Positions 55,731 through 64,000 of a DNA stretch of 64,000 nt are shown here, one piece after another; position 1 is the first letter of the stretch, and each line of letters opens with the position of its first letter. The position numbers and the translations under genes were made by a program. The notes beneath the pieces were generated by a model. That model made no database searches, was not told the DNA's origin, and saw nothing but the letters and a program-made list of their open reading frames with translations. This DNA comes from Pandoraea bronchicola (GTDB lineage: Bacteria > Pseudomonadota > Gammaproteobacteria > Burkholderiales > Burkholderiaceae): positions 248,001 through 312,000 of the forward strand of contig NZ_CABPST010000004.1 of assembly GCF_902459805.1 (NCBI RefSeq), in the 5' to 3' direction.

Positions 55731-57287
55731 ATGAAGTCGAAAGAAGCGCAACAAGGCGCGGCTCAGGCCGTAGTGCTGGACGCAAAAGACAAGTCGAAGG
55801 CAGCCATCGACAGCGTGTACGCATCGCTGTGCAGCAAGATCAATCTCCAACCCGTGACCGAAGCCCGTCCGATCGAGGCCTTCCGCGATAACGACATGTT
55901 GGCAGAAGCATCCGCCGACGAGCGCATCGCACGTGGCATGGGCGCATTCCTCGAGTTGGTGTCGAAGTCGAGTCAGGCGGTCGACCGACTGGACAAGTCG
56001 CTGCTGGACTTCCACATCGGCCAGTTGGATCGCCAGATTAGCCGCCAGTTGGACGCGGTGATGCATTCGCAGGAATTCCAGGCGCTCGAGGGCCGTTGGC
56101 GAGGCCTGAAGATGCTCGTCTCGCGCACGGACTTTCGCAAGAACGTCAAGATCGAGGTGCTCGACGTCTCGAAGGCCGCGTTGCAGCAGGACTTTGACGA
56201 CGCCCCCGAGTTGATCCAAAGCGGGCTGTATCGCAAGACGTACGTTGACGAATACGATACGCCGGGCGGCGAACCGATCGGTGCCATGATCAGCGACTTC
56301 GAGTTCGAAAACTCGCCGATGGACATGGCCCTGCTGCGCAACATCTCGAAGGTCGCGGCCGCAGCCCATATGCCGTTCATCGGTTCGGTGGGGGCAGCGT
56401 TCTTCGGCAAGCAGTCGATGGAAGAGGTTGCGGCCATTCAGGACATCGGTAATTACCTCGACCGCGCTGAGTACATCAAGTGGAAGAGCTTCCGTGAGAC
56501 GGACGACTCTCGGTACGTCGGTTTGACGATGCCACGCGTGCTGGGTCGTCTGCCGTATGGCAAGGACACCACGCCGGTTCGCGCGTTCAACTACGAGGAA
56601 GCCGTCAAAGGCCCGGATCATGACAAGTACCTGTGGGTCAACGCGTCGTTTGCGTTTGCGGCCAATATGGTGCGCAGCTTCATGAGCAACGGCTGGTGCG
56701 TGCAGATCCGTGGTCCGCAGGCTGGCGGTCGTGTGGATGACCTGCCGGTGCACCTGTATGACCTCGGAACCGGCGTACAGCCGAAGATCCCGACCGAAGT
56801 GCTGATTCCGGAGACGCGCGAATTCGACTTTGCCAATCTGGGCTTCATTCCGCTATCGTTCTACAAGAACCACGACTTCGCGTGCTTCTTCTCGGCAAGC
56901 TCCACGCAAAAGCCGGCGCTCTATGAGACGAAGGAAGCCACGGCCAACAGCCGCATCAATGCGCGTCTGCCGTACATCTTCCTGCTCTCGCGCATCGCGC
57001 ACTACCTCAAGCTGATTCAGCGCGAGAACATCGGCATGACCAAGGATCGCCGCGTGCTCGAGCTGGAGATGAATAGCTGGATCAAGGGACTGGTCACGGA
57101 GATGAACGACCCGAGCGACGCGCTGCAGGCGTCGCACCCGCTGCGTGAGGCAAAGGTGATCGTAGAAGACATCGACGACAACCCGGGCTTTTTCCGCACC
57201 AAACTCTTCATCGTGCCGCACTTCCAGGTCGAAGGCATGGACATCGGGCTCTCGCTCGTGTCGCAGCTGCCCAAAGCCAAGGGCTAA
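55731..57287 (+). CDS. tssC: T6SS sheath large subunit TssC (VipB)
   Basis: 518 residues from MKSKEAQQGAAQAVV (AGGCGG upstream); an ATG at 55650 overlapping the tssB stop would add 27 residues. Marks: FLELVSKSSQAVDRLDKSL, LEGRWRGLKMLVSRTDF, YDTPGGEPIGAMISDFEFEN, and the C-terminal VEDIDDNPGFFRTKLFIVPH, FQVEGMDIGLSLVSQLP. Forms the sheath with TssB. Confidence 0.97.
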   Translation: MKSKEAQQGAAQAVVLDAKDKSKAAIDSVYASLCSKINLQPVTEARPIEAFRDNDMLAEASADERIARGMGAFLELVSKSSQAVDRLDKSLLDFHIGQLDRQISRQLDAVMHSQEFQALEGRWRGLKMLVSRTDFRKNVKIEVLDVSKAALQQDFDDAPELIQSGLYRKTYVDEYDTPGGEPIGAMISDFEFENSPMDMALLRNISKVAAAAHMPFIGSVGAAFFGKQSMEEVAAIQDIGNYLDRAEYIKWKSFRETDDSRYVGLTMPRVLGRLPYGKDTTPVRAFNYEEAVKGPDHDKYLWVNASFAFAANMVRSFMSNGWCVQIRGPQAGGRVDDLPVHLYDLGTGVQPKIPTEVLIPETREFDFANLGFIPLSFYKNHDFACFFSASSTQKPALYETKEATANSRINARLPYIFLLSRIAHYLKLIQRENIGMTKDRRVLELEMNSWIKGLVTEMNDPSDALQASHPLREAKVIVEDIDDNPGFFRTKLFIVPHFQVEGMDIGLSLVSQLPKAKG

Positions 57288-57306
57288 CCTCTGTTTGATC
57301 GCATAG

Positions 57307-57340
57307 GCCCCTCGGCGCGCTGCCTGGCGTGCCGAGGGGC
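57307..57340 (+). terminator. Hairpin between tssC and vgrG
   Basis: Perfect 10-bp arms GCCCCTCGGC/GCCGAGGGGC with a 14-base loop, 19 bases after the tssC stop and 30 before the vgrG start. Without a T-run it may attenuate rather than stop transcription into vgrG, or guard the tssBC message 3' end. Confidence 0.55.
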
Positions 57341-57369
57341 TGCTGTGCCTGCGTTTGCAAGGAATACAC

Positions 57370-59700
57370 GTGTCGACGATTGTGCCTTCCCAGGCTTATG
57401 AATTGAAACTGGCGCCACATCCAGCGCCGTTCTCGGTGTTGAAGTTCTCGGGAACTGACCGCGTCAGTCAGCTTTACCGCTACGAGATTGAATTCACAAG
57501 CCCCCAGGCGGGTATCTCAATGGAATCGGTGCTGGGGCGGCCGGCACGCTTCAGTATCGAGCCGATCGTGCCCAGCAAACGCTGGAAAACGCTCGCGCAG
57601 ACTACGGCAAACGGGCAGTCCCCCGCGTACACCGTTCACGGCATCATCACGCAGTTCGATGAGTTTGAGACAAGCGCAGACCAGACACGCTATCGCGTCG
57701 TCCTGGAGCCCAAGCTCGCCGACCTGAACCGGGCGGTGACCAGCCGGCTATTCCAGAAGCAAACGCTGGAAGAAATCATCACCTCGATCCTGCGGCACGA
57801 AGGGTATGCCGCAGGTGTCGACTTCATCTTCAAGCTGCGTGACCAGAACTACAAGCGACGGGAATACGTCACCCAGTATCACGAGACGACCATCGCTTTC
57901 ATTCAGCGCCTTTGCGCACAAGAAGGCGTGTGGTTCCGTTTCGAGCAGCAGAAAGATCGCGCCGCCGTTGTATTCGGTGACGACGTGGATGCCTACGCGC
58001 GCAAGCAACGTATGCTGCCTTACCGGCGCGACGGTGGTTTGGAATCGAGTGGCGCGGAAGCCGTCACAACGCTGCAGAAGCGTACGCGCCGCGTGCCGGA
58101 AGCGGTTCGCCTGCATGAATACAACCATCGCGCCGCCGATACGCCCCTACTCGTCGAGCAAAGTGCGGTACGTGATGATGTCACCACCAATGCCGTCGAC
58201 TACCACTGGGGCGAGCATTACGAAACGCCGGAAGAAGGTGAGCGAATTGCTCGCATTCGACACGAAGCGCATCTTGCACGGCAACTGACGCTCTCGGGCG
58301 CTGGCAATCCGTTCTGGGTCGAAGCGGGGGAGGTGCTCGGCGTCGAGCCAGCCCCCAGCGATGCCCCCCACGGCATCTTTGTGACCTCGATCACCTCGCG
58401 CGGCAGTCGCACCGAGGCGTTCTGGATCGAATTCGAGGGGATTCCGTCGAGCCGCATATGGCGCACGCCCCTTGACACGATCTCGCGCCCGGTCGTCGAC
58501 GGGATATTGCCCGCGCGCGTCATCTCCCCCAGCAACTACAAGTACGCCTACCTCGACGAGCATGGCCGCTATGTGGTGAAGCTCCCCTTCGATCTGGACG
58601 AGTGGAGCCCTGGCGGCAGCAGCCGCCCCGTGCGTATGGCTAAGCCCTACAGCGGCGGCAAGTACGGACACCACTTCCCGCTCATTGACGGCACCGAAGT
58701 TGCGCTGATCTTCACCAACGGAAATCCTGACCGCCCCGTCATCGTGGGGGCGATGCACAACAGCGAGCAGCCTGATCTTGTCACCAGCGAGAACAAGACC
58801 CGCAACCTGATTGTCACCGCCGCCGGCAATGTGCAACGCATGGAGGATTTGCAAGGCTCGGAGCATGTTCACCTTGCAACGCCCTATCAGGCCAGCGAGT
58901 TGAATCTTGGGCATATGGTCGACCGCGAAGCCAAAGCTCGCGGCACCGGTGCCGAGCTTCGCACGGACGGGCACGCCGCAGCGCGTGGAGCCAAGGGGCT
59001 GCTGCTGTCTGCGGAGGTACAACCCGGAGGCACAGGACAACATCTGGCGATGCCGAGTGCCGACCAAACGCTTCGGCAGGCACAACAGATCCTCGGTTCG
59101 CTAAACACCGTGGCATCCGCCGCGAAGGCAGTCCTGGCCGACGTCGATGCGCAGCGCGTGTTGATTGAACAGCATTTGAACAAGCTGCAGCGGCCAGCCA
59201 TCGTCGCGACCGCACCGGAAGGAATCGGTATCGCCAGCGGTCAGGACATGCAGATCGCGGCGCAAAAGCAGATGTTCGTGACTGCCGGCGAAGGGCTCGA
59301 CGTCGGCGTCATGAAGCGGATCACCGTGGCCGCCGGCGAGACACTGTCCTTTCTGGCCGGAAAGCTCGGCATACGCCTGTTCGCGGCCAAGGGCAAAGTT
59401 CAGATAGAAGCTCAGGCGGATGGCATGGAACTGCTGTCCATGCATGACATGTCGATCAGCTCGGCTGACGGCCAGATCACGGTGACAGGCAAGCAGGGCG
59501 TGACGATCGGCGACGGCTCCGGCGCATACCTCAAGTTGTCTGGCGGGAAAGTGGTGCTGGGAAGTCCTGCTGGGGAAGTCGAGCTACACGGGGATCTGAG
59601 CGTCCTGTCACCGCAAGGCGGATCGTTCAAGTTCCCGTCGTGGGCTGATTCGCAACTCTCGCTGCAAAAGGCCCATGTCAACTTCAGTGTTTCCGAATGA
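57370..59700 (+). CDS. tssI: T6SS spike protein VgrG
   Basis: 776 residues from a GTG with AAGGA 6 bases upstream; the TTG at 57355 lacks one. gp27-like part about 1-370 (FSVLKFSGTDRVSQLYRYEI, LEEIITSILRHEGY), gp5-like OB region about 385-470 (VDGILPARVISPSNYKYAYL, HHFPLIDGTEVALIFTNGNP) and a DUF2345-type beta-helix and C-terminal part from about 520 to 776. A helical insert (about 575-620) splits the two. No toxin extension; the next gene encodes the probable cargo, 9 bases downstream. Confidence 0.95.
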   Translation: MSTIVPSQAYELKLAPHPAPFSVLKFSGTDRVSQLYRYEIEFTSPQAGISMESVLGRPARFSIEPIVPSKRWKTLAQTTANGQSPAYTVHGIITQFDEFETSADQTRYRVVLEPKLADLNRAVTSRLFQKQTLEEIITSILRHEGYAAGVDFIFKLRDQNYKRREYVTQYHETTIAFIQRLCAQEGVWFRFEQQKDRAAVVFGDDVDAYARKQRMLPYRRDGGLESSGAEAVTTLQKRTRRVPEAVRLHEYNHRAADTPLLVEQSAVRDDVTTNAVDYHWGEHYETPEEGERIARIRHEAHLARQLTLSGAGNPFWVEAGEVLGVEPAPSDAPHGIFVTSITSRGSRTEAFWIEFEGIPSSRIWRTPLDTISRPVVDGILPARVISPSNYKYAYLDEHGRYVVKLPFDLDEWSPGGSSRPVRMAKPYSGGKYGHHFPLIDGTEVALIFTNGNPDRPVIVGAMHNSEQPDLVTSENKTRNLIVTAAGNVQRMEDLQGSEHVHLATPYQASELNLGHMVDREAKARGTGAELRTDGHAAARGAKGLLLSAEVQPGGTGQHLAMPSADQTLRQAQQILGSLNTVASAAKAVLADVDAQRVLIEQHLNKLQRPAIVATAPEGIGIASGQDMQIAAQKQMFVTAGEGLDVGVMKRITVAAGETLSFLAGKLGIRLFAAKGKVQIEAQADGMELLSMHDMSISSADGQITVTGKQGVTIGDGSGAYLKLSGGKVVLGSPAGEVELHGDLSVLSPQGGSFKFPSWADSQLSLQKAHVNFSVSE

Positions 59701-59709
59701 CGTCCCCGT

Positions 59710-62475
59710 ATGAGCACTAATTCCTCACCGCACCCAGCCAGTCCCACACCGGCCACAGACACGAAAGTCAAACGCCCGTCGTTTGGTTTTCCCTTCCTGA
59801 AAAAGGGAAATGGTCAAAACGCCTCCTCGAGCCAGTTCGCCGACGAGCACGAGATCTATCAAGGACTGGCAAATAGCGAATCCGCAGGCGCGTACCTGGT
59901 CGGCAGACTCGGCTTGTGGCACGGGGGCGTTCACGTCACGGCGGCGGGTTTTGGTCGTCACATCGATCTCGCCGCCGGTGTGCGCTGCATCGCCGATGGC
60001 GAAGTCGTGGCATACCGAATCAACCATAGCAACCTGAAAAGCGATCGGCCTGATAGCGGCGGGACCGATACGACAGCAGCGGAATACAGTACCGGCTTTG
60101 CGCTCGTGCGGCACACGATGGAGTTCCCGAAGGGAAAGACGCTGACGTTCTTCAGCCTCTACATGCACTTGATGTCCCACGATGATTACCAGAAGCCGGA
60201 ACATTCGTCTTGGACCAAGCCTGCCTATTGGCCGCAGCAGTGGGAGGTCACGCAATACGCGCGGGATGTGCCCGCGAAGGGACGCCTCGGGCAGACCGCC
60301 GATGCATCGCAGCGTGGCCTCCGGGTGCGCACCCAAGCCAATGGCCACATTCTTGCCATTTTGCCCCAGGGCGCGCGCGTCACGCTGGATCCCATTAAGC
60401 ATGGGTGGGGCAAGCTCAAGACGCTGGACCTCAATGGCAAATCGCTCATTCCCGGTCACGCCGACGGTTACGCCGACTCGGCATCGATCAACAATGGATG
60501 GATATCGGTGGGCCATGAGCACGGCGGCTCGCTCGTTCAGGAGATCGTGCCCGGCGACGTCTTCGAGACGGTGCAGGTGCCCGGCACGCCCATCCCGATA
60601 AAAATGGGAGATCTGGTCGGGCACCTCGGGCGTTACGACAAGCTGGAACCAGGTTCAGGACCCAATCGCCAGGTCCATCTCGAGACGTTTACCGGCGACG
60701 ATATCGACGGATTCATCGAGACATGCTGCGATTGGGTTACCCAACATGGTGCGCACAAGGAAGACTGGGCACCCCTTGGGCTGCCGTCCGAACCGACGAT
60801 CCTGCGCATTGCGGCCGGCACAACGCTCTATGAACGCCCCGGAAGCGGCATGCCCAGGGGCGTGGAACCGCAGGTTGGCAAGACGGGAGTCGTTCAGTCA
60901 TACGCCATGGCTGCGCTCGCACGCGACACCGATCGCACCTACACCGAGCCCCAGGTCGATCAAAGTGCCGACCGGAAGGTCACCTGGTGGCGGGTCGAAA
61001 GCGCAGATTTGCGTGGCAACCCGATCAAAGGCTGGGTGCGTGACTTCAACCATACCCCTGGGCGGGTGACGCGTGAATTCCCACAGAAATGGGTCGACTT
61101 CAAGTGCATTTCTGACGACCACGACCCCGCTCACACGATTTTTGCTGACCCGGCAAGTTGGGGCGAATTCGCGAAAGCACCGGACGCGTCGGGCGTTGCC
61201 TCACGAGGCAAGCTAAGCCCGCTGATGCAACAGGTCTACGATCTCCTTTTCACCGAGGGCAATGGCGAACAAGCCGCAATTCAAGTGCGGGATATGTCGA
61301 CCGTGAGCGGCAACGGCTACCCGTGGCGTATGCAGGCGGCATCACGTCTTATCGTCAAGCACGAGAGCGAGTGGGCAGCGCCATCGAAATGGGCGGAACT
61401 GTTCGCTGCGCTCGAAGCGCAAACCGGTCCGTCGGCCAAGCACAATGAAGAGAAGAAGCGCATTGAGAAATTGGTTTGGTGGGAAGACGTTAGCAAGAAG
61501 ATTCCGGGGTTTCCCGCAAATGCGGTGTTCCACGTCAATCCGATTGCATTGATAGCGAACTTCTTGGGCGCGTCAGATACCTGTGCATGTGGCTGCTGTC
61601 ACGGTACTAACTTCAAAGTCACTCGAATGCTCCCCAACTACGGCCCCGTCTATTGGGGAACCAAGCCAATGGAGCAATCGGAAGCGTTGAACGCAATGTT
61701 AGCCGTAGGCGACATATCGGAAAATGAACGTCGAATCCTTGTGGCAATGTCAAAAAACGAGGGGAAACTCGACGCCGTTCAGTCATACGACAGCGAAATC
61801 TTGACAGCCGGGGCAATGCAAAAAACCATTAACCCAATGGGATACGGAGAATTCCCAACTCAAGTTGCAAAATTCAAAGCATCAGACGAATCTGACTATC
61901 GAAAATTTTTTGAGCAATGCGGTTGGTCCGTCGAAGGCTCAGGGAGGTCATCAATGATGTATTACTCCCATCCGAGACTCACAGATGGGATGAAGAAGAC
62001 TGGGATCGACCTGAAGGAAATTCTTCGAAAAGATTGTTCTGAAAATAATTTTGGTAAAGAAATAGAGAATGCGCCACTTTCAGCAATTGTTCACGCCATT
62101 TCCAGTGAATCATATGAAAAACGTCAGTTGATGGACTTCATCGATAGATTGCGGATCGACGTCTTGCCAATTGTCCCGAACGGCTACACTCACCCTGTTA
62201 GCGCCTATTTCCTTTCCGACCTGGGACGTGCGACTGCCCTGGATCAAAGCGTGAATCGCCCGGCTTATGTTGGGCGCGATATCGGCAGGGCATTGGATAG
62301 ATTTTTCGAGAATCATCCGTCAATATCAAAGAATCCTAATGACTGGGGTGAAAATCGATCGGCGTTTGAGTCCGAAGTTCTGGAAATATATGGCCCGTCT
62401 AGGGAAATGGCGAAAGTTCGAGGCATCAGTGTCGCTGGAGATAGGTATGCTTCCCTAAAAGGCAGTGTCACGTAA
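59710..62475 (+). CDS. Predicted T6SS peptidoglycan-degrading effector, multi-domain
   Basis: 921 residues, starting 9 bases after vgrG. Residues 1-55 are a polar, Pro/Ser-rich leader. About 56-330: M23-like region (LWHGGVHV with His71 and His75, RHIDLAAGVRCIADGEVVAY, SLYMHL with His153, GDLVGHLGRYD); the metal-ligand spacing is not classical. About 360-445: SH3-like segment (LRIAAGTTLYERPGSG, WWRVESADLRGNPIKGWVRD). About 595-640: a T6SS-effector-type linker with a Cys cluster CACGCCHG (625-632). About 675-820: lysozyme-like region with Glu684 in VAMSKNEGKLDAVQSYDSE. The layout recalls TseP-type amidase plus lysozyme effectors. From about 61560 base composition turns AT-rich. Catalysis is inferred. 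Confidence 0.75.
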   Translation: MSTNSSPHPASPTPATDTKVKRPSFGFPFLKKGNGQNASSSQFADEHEIYQGLANSESAGAYLVGRLGLWHGGVHVTAAGFGRHIDLAAGVRCIADGEVVAYRINHSNLKSDRPDSGGTDTTAAEYSTGFALVRHTMEFPKGKTLTFFSLYMHLMSHDDYQKPEHSSWTKPAYWPQQWEVTQYARDVPAKGRLGQTADASQRGLRVRTQANGHILAILPQGARVTLDPIKHGWGKLKTLDLNGKSLIPGHADGYADSASINNGWISVGHEHGGSLVQEIVPGDVFETVQVPGTPIPIKMGDLVGHLGRYDKLEPGSGPNRQVHLETFTGDDIDGFIETCCDWVTQHGAHKEDWAPLGLPSEPTILRIAAGTTLYERPGSGMPRGVEPQVGKTGVVQSYAMAALARDTDRTYTEPQVDQSADRKVTWWRVESADLRGNPIKGWVRDFNHTPGRVTREFPQKWVDFKCISDDHDPAHTIFADPASWGEFAKAPDASGVASRGKLSPLMQQVYDLLFTEGNGEQAAIQVRDMSTVSGNGYPWRMQAASRLIVKHESEWAAPSKWAELFAALEAQTGPSAKHNEEKKRIEKLVWWEDVSKKIPGFPANAVFHVNPIALIANFLGASDTCACGCCHGTNFKVTRMLPNYGPVYWGTKPMEQSEALNAMLAVGDISENERRILVAMSKNEGKLDAVQSYDSEILTAGAMQKTINPMGYGEFPTQVAKFKASDESDYRKFFEQCGWSVEGSGRSSMMYYSHPRLTDGMKKTGIDLKEILRKDCSENNFGKEIENAPLSAIVHAISSESYEKRQLMDFIDRLRIDVLPIVPNGYTHPVSAYFLSDLGRATALDQSVNRPAYVGRDIGRALDRFFENHPSISKNPNDWGENRSAFESEVLEIYGPSREMAKVRGISVAGDRYASLKGSVT

Positions 62476-62499
62476 TACTTTGTCCGGAGCTTTAACATC

Positions 62500-63258
62500 A
62501 TGCGCCCCCTTGTCACCAAATTCTTTCTTTTAGCAATAATTCTTGGCTCAACAATCTGTTGGGCAAAGGGAAATCGGATCTCGTTTCCAGGAAATAATTC
62601 ACTTCTATTTTCTTCATTTCCCACAGATGATGAGAAAAATACATTTGGCTCAGGGTGGAAAATAGCAACTTATAAAAACAAAAATGGTGAAAGCTGGGAT
62701 CTTTTCAAATCGGACGCACTGACCCCGATCGGAGGAGTGCTATTTGATGATGCATACCCGCCCGAAGTGTCGCCATCCGGCAAATACGCAACATTTCTCA
62801 TTCAGAGAGTTGGAGTCGTCGACCCGGGGCCAAGCGGGCAAGCGGAGGCTCAAAGCAGAGAATATTGCCCAGTCCTAGAGACATCGACAGGTTGCATTCT
62901 AAGCAATCAAACTGGAGAGGTGTGTGGGGGGGCATGGAGCAACCATGGGGATCGTTGGATGATCCATGGGATGACCGAGGATGTAAGCGCATCCATGCTT
63001 CACTATCAATTCTCGGATGCAAATTCCATCTGGAAGAAATTTTCGTCTGCCGACCATAAGGTCGCGGGAAATTTTATCCAATCGTTAGTTTCCGAAAGCC
63101 TGGGAATTGAAAATCTATTGGCCTGCGCTCCTCCCGACGAAAATAATATCGAATCTTACGGGAAGATTGCCGCGGAATTTAAATCGATCGGGAACATTCA
63201 TGATGCGCAAATTATTATCAATAAAATAAAAAATTTTATTGATAATAAACACAACTAA
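62500..63258 (+). CDS. Putative periplasmic immunity protein for the 59710 effector
   Basis: 252 residues from MRPLVTKFFLLAIILGSTIC, with GGAG 10 bases upstream and a signal peptide ending near CWA/KG (about residue 23). The mature part has three later Cys pairs or singles (EYCPVLETSTGC, GEVCGG, LLACAPP) fit for disulphides, and a Trp-rich middle (CGGAWSNHGDRWMIHG). I do not recognise a named family. AT-rich, directly after the effector, exported to the compartment where a peptidoglycan hydrolase would act: the usual features of a cognate immunity gene. Confidence 0.7.
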   Translation: MRPLVTKFFLLAIILGSTICWAKGNRISFPGNNSLLFSSFPTDDEKNTFGSGWKIATYKNKNGESWDLFKSDALTPIGGVLFDDAYPPEVSPSGKYATFLIQRVGVVDPGPSGQAEAQSREYCPVLETSTGCILSNQTGEVCGGAWSNHGDRWMIHGMTEDVSASMLHYQFSDANSIWKKFSSADHKVAGNFIQSLVSESLGIENLLACAPPDENNIESYGKIAAEFKSIGNIHDAQIIINKIKNFIDNKHN

Positions 63259-63326
63259 GGAAATTCAATCATTCCCAACAAGGCTCTCTTGTTTGACGAG
63301 CCAAACCAAGAGACCAAGACAGGAAT

Positions 63327-63563
63327 GTGACTGATGGCGAAGTCGATTTCGAGGCCAACCCAGAACTTCTCGTACAGCCGAAATACGCAGCACGATCCGC
63401 CGCCTATTTTTTGGTCGCAAATCGGTTACCAGAAATCGCCGATCAAGGAGAAACCGAGGTGCAGGTTAACGCAATTACAGCCGTCGTGAACAAACACACA
63501 GACAGCTACGAAGAAAGAACCAAAAACTTCGAAACGATACAGAAAAATGGGTGGCTTAAATGA
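63327..63563 (+). pseudogene. Orphan C-terminal fragment of a GH19-like (chitinase/endolysin) effector
   Basis: 78 residues from a GTG (AGGAAT upstream). Reading [20 protein letters not shown], then [16 protein letters not shown] and [20 protein letters not shown], it matches the end of GH19 lysozyme/chitinase domains (usual form: ANPELL..P..AARSAA.F and then INK-type helix), but the catalytic Glu-bearing N-terminal lobe is missing and the frame upstream is closed at 63294. It may be a leftover of a displaced effector or a recombined toxin tip. It overlaps the next gene as ATGA, so it can still be translated with it. Confidence 0.65.
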
Positions 63564-64000
63564 TAAAATCTTCGTCAAAACTAATCTCAGGGTCACTGAT
63601 CTCCGTTTTCATGCTCGTCTTCTGTAGCCCAGCTTTTGCCGAGGAAACCACACTCTGCCACTCCTTCGAGGAGATATATTTTAGTTGTCACATCAACAAC
63701 AACATCATCTCCCTATGTGCCAGCGGCAATTTATCCCCCGAAAGAGGCTATGTTCAATATCGATACGGAAAAATCGAGAATATCGAATTTCAGCATCCCA
63801 AAAATCCAGCCCCCCCCCCCAAGAAACGCATCGAAATTAGTGAAATAACCATCGGACACATTGATTTCACAAATATAAAATTCCGATCCGACTCGTACGC
63901 TTACGAAATTTACCAAGGTTTTCCGAGTGGTTTGTACGTGAAGCACGATGGGAAACTAATTTTCAATCACCAGTGTGATGTCGGAATTTACCAACAATTG
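63560..64000 (+). CDS. Putative exported immunity protein, partial at window end
   Basis: 147 residues visible, starting MIKSSSKLISGSLISVFMLV, signal peptide cut after AFA|EE (about residue 27). The mature chain reads TLCHSFEEIYFSCHINNNII, SLCASGNLSPERGYVQYRYG: a small Cys-bearing beta protein of a kind often found beside peptidoglycan-hydrolase effectors. Start overlaps the GH19-like fragment (ATGA), so the two form a toxin/immunity pair of which the toxin part is broken. An 11-C run lies in codons 84-87. AT-rich. The 3' end is beyond the window. Confidence 0.7.
   Translation, partial: MIKSSSKLISGSLISVFMLVFCSPAFAEETTLCHSFEEIYFSCHINNNIISLCASGNLSPERGYVQYRYGKIENIEFQHPKNPAPPPKKRIEISEITIGHIDFTNIKFRSDSYAYEIYQGFPSGLYVKHDGKLIFNHQCDVGIYQQL
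63810..63820. repeat. 11-C homopolymer inside the immunity gene
   Basis: Eleven consecutive C in an otherwise AT-rich gene, read as Ala-Pro-Pro-Pro with one more C-pair codon start. With 11 C the frame stays open to the window end; gain or loss of one C would break it. Confidence 0.95.

Overview
The window reads as chromosome of a high-GC beta-proteobacterium of the order Burkholderiales, most likely Pandoraea or a near relative in the Burkholderiaceae. This rests on about 60-65% GC through most of the window, a protocatechuate/hydroxycinnamate catabolic block, a Burkholderia-type porin, cytochrome bo oxidase and a type VI secretion system (T6SS). No database was searched; all names come from reading the translations.

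Layout. (1) 1-2712: protocatechuate ortho-cleavage genes pcaH-pcaG-pcaB (pcaB cut by the window edge) on the minus strand, with the LysR regulator pcaQ divergent. (2) 2725-13225: a minus-strand hydroxycinnamate (ferulate/p-coumarate) block: MarR repressor, MFS importer, porin, hydratase-lyase (ech), vanillin-type aldehyde dehydrogenase (vdh), CoA ligase (fcs), acyl-CoA dehydrogenase and an amidohydrolase. Three copies of one inverted repeat mark the likely MarR operators. Its products (vanillate, p-hydroxybenzoate) are converted to protocatechuate, which the adjacent pca genes consume. (3) 13414-18346: a five-gene chemosensory-like operon: membrane HAMP-PAS-HPt-ATPase kinase, MCP-like signalling protein, two CheX-like phosphatases and a CheY. 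(4) 18664-26994: a peptide/glutathione-type ABC importer with a cytoplasmic gamma-glutamyltransferase-like enzyme and a divergent LysR regulator. (5) 27066-46211: mixed housekeeping and transport genes: MHS-type MFS carrier, cyoABCD plus surf1, a MocR regulator beside an M24 peptidase, an exported gamma-glutamyltransferase, metQ-metN-metI, a D,D-endopeptidase, a 14-TM drug exporter and an OPT oligopeptide transporter. (6) 46309-47047: non-coding or decayed DNA with an IS110-like transposase remnant. (7) 47048-64000: a T6SS locus. The minus arm is tssK-tssL-ompA-hcp-tssH-tssE and the plus arm is tssB-tssC-vgrG, followed by a large predicted peptidoglycan-hydrolase effector and immunity genes. 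tssA, tssF, tssG, tssJ and tssM are not in the window.

The most unusual parts are the right end (a mosaic three-part effector whose AT-rich C-terminal half looks like a swapped toxin domain, an orphan GH19-like fragment coupled to a second immunity gene, and an 11-C tract inside that immunity gene) and the self-contained chemosensory module, which has no CheW and whose two phosphatases end in the same acidic-Leu-Phe tail. Many starts were moved inward from the longest open frame using ribosome binding sites, signal peptides and family alignment; these choices are stated per gene.
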